Source of the DNA: Harmothoe impar
Taxonomy: Eukaryota; Annelida; Polychaeta; Phyllodocida; Polynoidae
Reading direction: 5' to 3'
Assembly (NCBI GenBank): GCA_947462335.1
Contig: OX381707.1
Span: 65,105,004 to 65,169,003, forward strand
DNA: 64,000 nucleotides
Of the stretch, positions 56,933 through 64,000 are shown in pieces; positions within the stretch are counted from its first letter, which is position 1; the number at the start of each line of letters is the position of its first letter. The position numbers and the translations under genes are program-made. Below the pieces are notes generated by a model. That model was given only the letters and a program-made list of their open reading frames with translations, made no database searches and was not told the origin of the DNA.

Positions 56933-59139
56933 GCCACTCATCTCTTTGAATGCACATGTGTAAAAAACGTAATTAACAAGTAAGAACTAGTGTGCAGTAA
57001 AGAAAAATTGTATTTTAAATAGAACTGTATTTTCTTTTTATATAAATACACTATAAAATGAAATTGAGGTATAACCCTATACCTATACCTAAATATACTA
57101 GTTCTAACATTTTTTAGGTGTAGATAAAGTAAGGTTAGGTTAATGTTATTTACGTGAATAAACCTGGAGACAACGTTTCCATTACGTTTATATACGTTCA
57201 TTAACGTTTATTTAGGTTTAATAACGTTAATAAACCCTTACATTTGGACGTTATTTAACGTTGTAAAGTTACGTTATTCAGACATAAAAATGACGTTCTT
57301 TGAACGTTAACTAACGTAAGTGTGTTTACTGGGGCACAGCATACTTAAAGATTACTAGTCTATATTCTGCATCTGACATATATATGATGATTCATAGAGA
57401 TCTAAAGTAATTCCTTGATTAGCCCAAATATTAATTTCAATCGCTTATCACATTGTTGATTATAACACACAACAATCAAAATTTCACAATCGAATACATG
57501 GGAATGCATCCTAGAGTTTTAAAGTGGATGAAAATATCATATCAAGTCAATATTAGGGCAAAGTTCTTTTGTCAGCTGGGTATGGGAAGAGATTGCAATG
57601 GTAACATGCCTATGCAAATTAGTCAAACTTTCAAAACCAATATAAGTGGAATCCTTTGGACAGGAGATTGCTCATTTGTTTATCCTTTGAACAACCTAAT
57701 CAAAAATTAGTAGAGATATACCTGAGCAAATACATTTCCGAAATAGGATGTTTTTTCATATTTCCATCCTATAAATGCAAATTAGCAAATAAATGAGCTT
57801 AATTAATAATAAAAGAAAGACATTGTTCATAATGAATAGTGCCTTTCAGGTCTTTTAAACGGCCTGAAACATAGTTTCAATGGAACATGATGGCCAAATA
57901 GGTTTGTAAACTGGGCATAAGTGCAATGTATGCAAATTAGGCAGACAGGGTCCCACGGTTATTGAGTTGTGGACATCATGAGACTGCAATACATTAATGA
58001 TTTCCCACATTAATAGGGGGATGGGTAGTGGCCACATTTTTGGCAAATGACCATTTGATGTATAATCACGGTCTAGTACATGATAGAGATGAATGCAGAA
58101 ATATGGGTTGGTCAAAGATGTTGATTGATTAATATGCCTCAGTATTGAAAGCCATTTTTATCTATAAATACTAATTAAGAAATGTAGCAATTCAAATTAT
58201 CCTAGTGAAAAAGGGTTTGACATGATTAAAAATACATTTTGGTCTTTAAAAGGAATTCATATGTGTATTTAAGACCAAAATTATGGCATTGTGTATGGTG
58301 AAAATGGTGTATACACTGGATTTTGGGAGCCATTTGGGATTATGCAAATTAGGGCATAATACATTAATTTGGATAATCATTATATACTAGACTGATTAAC
58401 CATGAACATTATATGGCTTTAAAGTGATCCTAAATGTCTATCCAAACCAAAATTATAGCCAAATGCCTTTGACAGCTGGACATGGAAAGCTGTTTATTTG
58501 CTAACGATGATAATGTTATTATGCAAATTATGCATATTTTCCTTGTCATGACAATTCATGTAGATGTATCTCTCTCTAATGACATCAATGAAATACACAA
58601 TGGTGAAAATCCTGGTTTCAAAGTTCGTTTTAGAGCAAGGAAGCAAATGTGTTAGATTGTGATAAAATTCCTACTTTTGGATTACTCTCCTAATTATGCA
58701 AATTAGGAAATGCACTTATTTGAATAATTCTTGAGGGGAATGATTCTCTATCATGAGAAGTACCTATTAGGCTTTTAAAGTGATCAAAAGAGTTATTTCA
58801 AACCACATTTATGGCCATTTCCAGTTAGGTACTGAGAAATCTCGACATGCTAACGAACATTATGCTAATTAGGCACTCTTCCACTAATTAGATTTTCCTA
58901 AACTCTTGATATGTTATTCTATACACACTTCTGAGTCATATGGTGGCAAAATGAATTCTGTTGCAATTTGTGGTGGGTATATTCATATAATGACTGGACT
59001 ACTCTTGGTTTCAGAGTTGTTGAACGCAGGACTCTATGTGTTTCTTCACCTCCGCTAATCAAGGCGGAGGTGTATTTCCAGTAAAACTAAAGATAGATCC
59101 CATCTATGGTATTATTCATTTAATGCCAACAAGTGGGTG

Positions 59140-59470
59140 ATCTCTCTTTGCTTTCAGCCCGCCTCTCTTCTCGCGGCCTATAGCCTTCCCCGGCACCAAC
59201 TGCTGCTGGAGGTCCATTATCGCACGTCGGCCGTAATTCTATTTAGTGTCAGGCCTCTGTCATCTCTCGTAATCCTCCGCCATGTCGCCGACGCCGACGC
59301 CACTTGCCCTGCCGCGACCCCTGGTGTTAGCTCAACACACCAGCGCCAAACCAACTGTCGCCAATTTCTGTCCAAAGCGGGGAAATTAGATTGGTGGCCG
59401 TTTGGGGGAGGTTGGTGGGGTTGTGCGGGTGAGACCACCCCACCCGGGACCCTTTTGCATTATTAACGGC
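59140..59470. promoter_or_regulatory. Candidate conserved non-coding / CpG-rich block 1
   Basis: Abrupt change after the inverted-repeat element to balanced, CpG-containing, repeat-free DNA (e.g. cgcacgtcggccgtaattc, gggaaattagattggtgg). ORFs on both strands lack splice signals and motifs. Regulatory reading is inference from composition. Confidence 0.3.
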
Positions 59471-60419
59471 GTCAAATTGAGTATGGGCCGTGACCGGAAG
59501 GTGACAGGCGTGCGCCTACTCAGTGAGCGCCGAGAAGAAAACAGCGGGAACGAAACCAATTGTCGTCTGCTATGTTGAAAATGGAGATAATTGCCCGGGA
59601 TAATTGTAAAAACCATTGTGAAATTATATCTTATCATCATCACATTATTTGAAGTTACTTTCATGAAATATTCAATAAACTTCCATCAATGCGATGGTGA
59701 GGTATGATCTAGCATATGTGCTGCGTTAGACCCCTTGGCTTGACCCATTTCCAGCCCTTATTTTAGCGGCCTATACGAATCTGAGCCTGTAAGTAGTATA
59801 TCAAAATGGCGATTTCATTGTGGACTCAATCAATCCCGATTGTAAGTAGTCTATGGAAATGGCGATTTGGAGGCGATGTCAATTAATGGGGGAAACACGA
59901 ACGGATCACCATGCCGTTCGCATACACATCCACGTTGGTTATTATGCTTGCGCCATATCCATATATTCACCTGAACGACAATTGGGCCTTATCAACGAAA
60001 GCTGATGTGACGCCACAGCTCCATATAGTCTATGCCACTGTTGACGCTATTGGGCTATTGGGATATTTAGTAACTTGGAAGTAGCACAGAAATGACGCTA
60101 TGCTTCTGGTACTAGTTAATGTAGTTTGCTGCATATCATCCGCGGGGTATTATCTCAAGTCGGTTATTATGTATGTATGATCTTTAAATTACCCATTATA
60201 TTGCCATAACTTCTACTTTAGATCTAGAAGTAGAAATACGTGATGGTTGGCTTACAAATAAAAATACTAGTAAGCACACCTCTGACGGGTTCCCGTTCTG
60301 TAATAGCGTAACTCAGTGTACAACTCATATAGTGTATGCCTTAATATAATGGCAATACATGTACATATAGTTAATGGTAATATATTTAGTACTATATCAT
60401 TAATCGTCCATCCCAACAG

Positions 60420-60880
60420 CGTAGCCCATAACCTCATTACCACTCCCACAGTGTCCCAGAGTGCATTGCGTCCATCTACTTCCGGTTGGCAGGACGGTTC
60501 CCGCTGGTTACCAGTGGTGCCTGTTGCTCAGCGGTAGTTGATGGGCGGTAATACGGGGGGTCAGACGGGTACCAGTGGGGCTCGGCCATCATGAGGGATC
60601 AGCGCCAGATCACGTGACGTTTATCGCGCAATGTCATGGCCTCGTTCTCACTTTGAGCTCCACTCTCCCCCCACATGCTCTCAGGACTAAACGCTCTCCC
60701 TCCATAGTCGGCGCCGCGGGAATTCGGCCGATAGAATTTGGTGCTGAGTTACGAGCTGGTCCGCCCGTTATTTTGTTTTAACCGCGGAGCCTCCGAGGCA
60801 GGTTGTCAATTTCATGGCCGGCGTTTTAGCAGGAGAAATGAATTAGCGGACGAGTCCAAGACTTGGTGGAACCCAAGGGG
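60420..60880. promoter_or_regulatory. Candidate regulatory block 2
   Basis: CpG-rich, repeat-free DNA with an ETS-like cttccggtt, an E-box/CRE-like atcacgtgacgttta, and ggccgatagaatttggtgct. No coding sequence recognised. Confidence 0.3.
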
Positions 60881-61299
60881 AGGAGGGTTGTACATGACCT
60901 GAAAGCTGGTTAGTCTTGGATGGGCTGGGAACGGCTGTAGAGGATGGGGGTGACGATAAAATACATAGTGATGCATTGGATGGTCGCTTTATCTAACTTA
61001 AAAGGAGGGGGGGGGGGGGAAGAGAGCTAGAGAGAGCAAGAGTACAAGAGGGTGATGAAGTTGAGCGGTTGGGGAGGCAGAGAGAGGCGAAGACGAAATG
61101 AGAGGGAGAGATGATGTGTAAATGCACTTGGGACGACTATACTATGGGTTATTGTCATACCTAACATTGTAGGAGCATATTAACTGAAACCAATGACAGG
61201 AAAAGAAACACACAGAAAAAATAACCCACCCCACTTGTTAACTGCGTAGTGCCATACCATTAGCTTGCCCACCCACCAACCACCCCTCCGCCGGTTCGC

Positions 61300-61560
61300 C
61301 TAGTCCCGGGGTGATCTTTGATGGCGAGCCATTAAACCAGGTCAAATTGGGCTCTGGCGAGCAGCTCGGAGCCCCACCACGAGCTGCTCCCGCCCAATTG
61401 GAGCAAGAGGCCGCGTTGACACCCCTCCACGTAATCCGGCAAGCCAGCCCAAATCCAATTTGGTCGCCGCCCAGCCATGAATATTTCATCGGCGGAAAAG
61501 GCAATAAATCTCCCGCTGAAATTAAGACAAAGAGCTTTTTGTTTATTAAGGGCTGCATTG
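61300..61560. promoter_or_regulatory. Candidate conserved non-coding element 3
   Basis: Dense mixed-sequence block without repeats (ccattaaaccaggtcaaatt, gccatgaatatttcatcggc, caataaatctcccgctgaaa) containing homeodomain-like TTAAT/ATTAAG and a ccaatttgg palindrome. Resembles developmental enhancers by look; homology cannot be tested here. Confidence 0.3.
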
Positions 61561-62679
61561 GTGGTGTCGTGTGGTGGCAGGCTTGTGGGCTGTGGCGGTT
61601 AACTGTAGGGGGTGGGGTGAGGGGGTGAGGGGTGCGGGTGGTAGGGGTCAAGGCGCGTCCATTAGCGGCGCTGACCGAGCGTCCAGGCGCCCTGCCGCCG
61701 GCCTCGGGGGCCACTCAGGCCGTCAGCGCCCTGCCCCCGGACTGCCCTCTCCTGTCCCACCCCTCCCGCCCCCCGCCCTCCCTCCCCGACACGCCGGCCC
61801 CACCCTGCACGTTACCGGTCACCCTGCCCGACGCCGCACGGTCTATCTGCCCGTCACTTAACTCCCGTCCACTCCACCCCAAATCCATCCTTTACATTGG
61901 GCGTATCATACGCCATCAACATCGCCCTTAGTTCCAATTACTATTCTTTTCCCGAACCTTCCCAATGGTTACACATATTCTATACTTTTGGATTCCATAT
62001 TGAAGAGTTTTGACTGTAAGATCCATAGAAGAGTCATCTGAATTCTACTGTGACATGACGCGCGGTGAGCGGTGGGCTTGTGAGACGCCATCCTAAAGCC
62101 GCCATTGCCCTATACTACTGACGGTATTCGGTATTGTAGGCGTGTGGAAATACTACGGTCTCGGGCCTGTGGTGTGTCCATCGTGAAGCTTATCAAAATA
62201 CGCAACGAATTCAGGATACCATGCAGATACATTTTCATAACATTGAAAAATTAAAATCCCAGATAGAGGACAGCGGATACAGTATCTTTACTGGAGCCTC
62301 TTAGTATTTGCCTGCGCGAATTTAGGGTTATTAAGCCAAGCAATATCGCTCTCACATAAATACCATACAGCTTACCTTTTATATTGTACCCCCCCCCCCC
62401 CCCACCATCAGCTACACAGACCTTCTTACAACAATCCTTATCAGGGTCCCTCTCTCGTTAGGTCTTTACAACAGAATAATAAAGATTGGCCACTTTCTGG
62501 CACGTGTTGTGTGGTATTTGTGTGTGCAAACATTGTCACCATCACCTCACCCTATCACCATTTTAACGACCCCCCCCCTCCCGCCCCACCACTACCACTA
62601 AAAAAAGTGGAGAGAAATCTGCAATTTTCTTATGTGTTTACCTAGTGCCGCCCAAATCCGACAGACGGCGGTGTAACAG

Positions 62680-63070
62680 GATCCGCCAATGATTGGAGCT
62701 CATCACGTGACACCATGACCTTCACTCTCCCAGCATCCGCGCAGTGGGCGGGGGCTCACACTCCATCATCACTCTCCAATCAGAGTGGGTGGGCGGAGCT
62801 TGGGCTCCCATCCTCCTACCAATCACCAGCAACAGTTCCATTCAATAATCCTAATTAGACCAATAAACAGCCCGATGGCTAGGCTGGCGATCCTTAATCG
62901 TTTTGACTAACCACCGTGCCTCAGCTGAAATTGATATTAAACCCTGACGTTGGGACGTTTTAGAACCTACTTTTGGAAATTGGAGACCCAGAGAATCACA
63001 ATGACAAATCAGAAAAGCAATTACCGGAAGCGGGTTGGGCGCGCCGCCTCGTGGAGGTTGTTGGAACCAA
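62680..63070. promoter_or_regulatory. CCAAT/GC-box promoter-like cluster
   Basis: Several CCAAT boxes in both orientations (ccaatgattgg at 62686, ccaatcag near 62776, accaatcacc near 62818, accaataaac near 62869, accaatgag near 63066), GC boxes (gtgggcggggg at 62744, gggtgggcggagc near 62785) and an E-box cacgtgac near 62705. It lies 70-450 bp upstream of the candidate exon at 63133. Confidence 0.45.
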
Positions 63071-63132
63071 TGAGGGTGTCATAGCGGCACCATCTGTTTG
63101 TCGTCTGCTATCTTCAAATTGCCGCTCTTGAA

Positions 63133-63211
63133 ATGGAGCGCAAACCAACAGTGTCTACGGTGTACTGTCGCAAATGTAGGCACGCCCATGAGGCTGGGGA
63201 TGTAATCAAGG
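63133..63211 (+). CDS. Candidate first coding exon of an unidentified gene
   Basis: ATG with good context (G at -3, G at +4) opens 26 codons, MERKPTVSTVYCRKCRHAHE then AGDVIK, and ends at a plausible donor G|GTAAAT. It follows a CCAAT/GC-box cluster and sits in CpG-rich DNA. The YCRKC stretch with a CxxC pair is faintly like the N-terminus of RNF180-type RING proteins or other zinc-binding starts, but this is too short to name. The rest of the gene would lie beyond 64000. Confidence 0.35.
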
Positions 63212-64000
63212 GTAAATCCAACGTATATATAGGGCACGCATTAGATTAGACATGACCCACATCTTTTTCACCCAGGGTACACTGAAATCCTTATGGGGTG
63301 ATGGGGATCGGCCGGGTATGGTGACCCAATAAGTTATCTCCAGTGAGTACCTTTATACACACTGACACGGTGAATAAAAACCTACTAAGTCACAAAATCC
63401 AAAGGGGATAAAATACCGATAAAGGCCTGAACATTTTCACTCTGAAGTCTGGAAACTTCCAAAACAAGAAGTAGCATTTACAACTAGCAATTCACATTCA
63501 ACTAATGACAAATACTATATCAAACTCACAGTGTATAGAACAACAGCTTAGTAGTAGTTCTAAAAGCCAGAAAACAGTTGTGTGATCTATGGGTGATTCA
63601 GTGCCGTCACATTGAGTTTGCATACACCATGTTAGGCGGGAGTTTGCCGCGGTTAGTGCCTTGGCCACAGGAGTAATAATGTCTAGACACCCCCACCACC
63701 GTATATCCATCACCCCTTTGTTTTAACGCATCATCCCTGTAGTTAACGTGCATAGGAGACCGCTAGACATTAATCATGGATAAAAATCTGCTCCCAGGAG
63801 TGCTTGTATGGAAGTGGGGGATGATGAGAGGCGAGGATCGAGAGTAAAACGCGAATGAATTAGATGGTGAGTAGGTAGGTGTAGCATGGAGTCGCTGGGT
63901 AGGGGAGTGGGCCATGGCGGGGAGGGAAAGGTGAAGGGATGAGGCGTCAGGGTAGGGAAAGTGATTGAACATAGAAGAACGAACCGTGCAGCAAGCAATG

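Larger units (their letters stand above)
55654..57333. mobile_element. 1.7-kb nested TIR element with cccagtaaacac ends and tRNA-like arms
   Basis: cccagtaaacacagctacgt (55654) is inverted at the right end (acgtaagtgtgtttactggg, to 57333). Both subterminal zones (to about 55835 and from about 57175) are packed with taacgt/acgtta words, including tccaaatgtaaggg and its complement. Near the middle two tRNA-like sequences face each other (56319-56388, 56861-56932). B-box words occur at 55847 and, inverted, near 56188. Confidence 0.8.
54046..59001. mobile_element. 5-kb element with very long (about 0.87 kb) inverted repeats
   Basis: Left arm 54046-54916 matches the reverse complement of the right arm 58143-59001 almost throughout (outer ends tagtccagtcatt and aatgactggacta; inner ends ataaaaatggctttcaa and ttgaaagccatttttat). 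CTC flanks both outer ends, a possible 3-bp target duplication. The arms consist of diverged direct repeats of about 170-180 bp with landmark words ggtttgaa, gatcactttaaa and ctaatttgcataatta (starts near 54254, 54608, 54778, 54959). The centre holds another element at 55654-57333. No transposase-like ORF. Confidence 0.85.

Noticed and set aside
57453..57710. 85-codon ORF inside the giant inverted-repeat element, as a transposase remnant
   Set aside because: No catalytic or DNA-binding motif is visible and its length is compatible with chance in AT-rich DNA.
59137..59466. 109-codon plus-strand ORF
   Set aside because: No homology I can name, an overlapping open frame on the other strand, and no clear splice or start context; better read as CpG-rich non-coding DNA.
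61238..61931. Overlapping ORFs of 96-158 codons in GC-rich DNA
   Set aside because: Three or more frames are open at once, products are low-complexity Pro/Arg/Ala sequences, and there are no splice signals or motifs.

Overview
This is a stretch of animal (metazoan) genome. It has long introns with GT-AG boundaries, many short non-autonomous DNA transposons (MITEs), minisatellites and poly-C/G tracts, and three recognisable protein genes. A Tks/SH3PXD2-type scaffold gene, a beta-tubulin, an intron-poor VMO1 gene, and repeat families with terminal inverted repeats (TIRs), tRNA-like heads and a LINE 3' end suggest a marine invertebrate deuterostome. Amphioxus (Branchiostoma or a relative) is my best guess. 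That is inference, not proof.

Layout. (1) 1-12182, plus strand: the 3' ten exons of a PX + SH3 scaffold gene (Tks4/Tks5, SH3PXD2-like), entered in the middle of the PX domain. Its first introns hold a 26-bp minisatellite made from the gene's own exon/donor junction. (2) 12183-21015: intergenic DNA between two tail-to-tail genes, with a 0.94-kb palindromic TIR element and two copies of a MITE, one an internally deleted form of the other. (3) 21016-34636, minus strand: a complete beta-tubulin gene of four coding exons, 446 residues. Its 10.8-kb first intron carries a 2.3-kb TIR element stuffed with a 27-bp minisatellite. (4) 34637-40633: repeat-rich DNA with a 1.5-kb element (perfect 20-bp TIRs), a LINE 3' end and several MITEs. 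(5) 40634-45220, plus strand: a VMO1 (vitelline membrane outer layer 1) locus with one intact gene and at least three decayed paralogue fragments. (6) 45220-53850: mostly repeats, including a 42-bp minisatellite that mimics an open reading frame, and an NRF1/YY1-type promoter-like spot near 52.7 kb. (7) 54046-59001: a very large inverted repeat (arms about 0.87 kb) with a second 1.7-kb TIR element nested inside. (8) 59002-64000: a compact, repeat-poor, CpG-rich tract that looks like conserved regulatory DNA. It includes a CCAAT/GC-box promoter-like cluster and a possible first coding exon at 63133-63211.

The three recognised genes do not form a functional unit. The Tks-like protein would be a membrane-targeted adaptor for invadopodia or NADPH oxidase, tubulin is cytoskeletal, and VMO1 is a secreted egg-coat or mucus protein. 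The most unusual features are the exon-junction-derived minisatellite full of strong splice donors, MITEs that contain or generate satellites, the 5-kb inverted repeat, and the VMO1 gene graveyard. All exon boundaries were read by eye from splice consensus, reading phase and family alignment.
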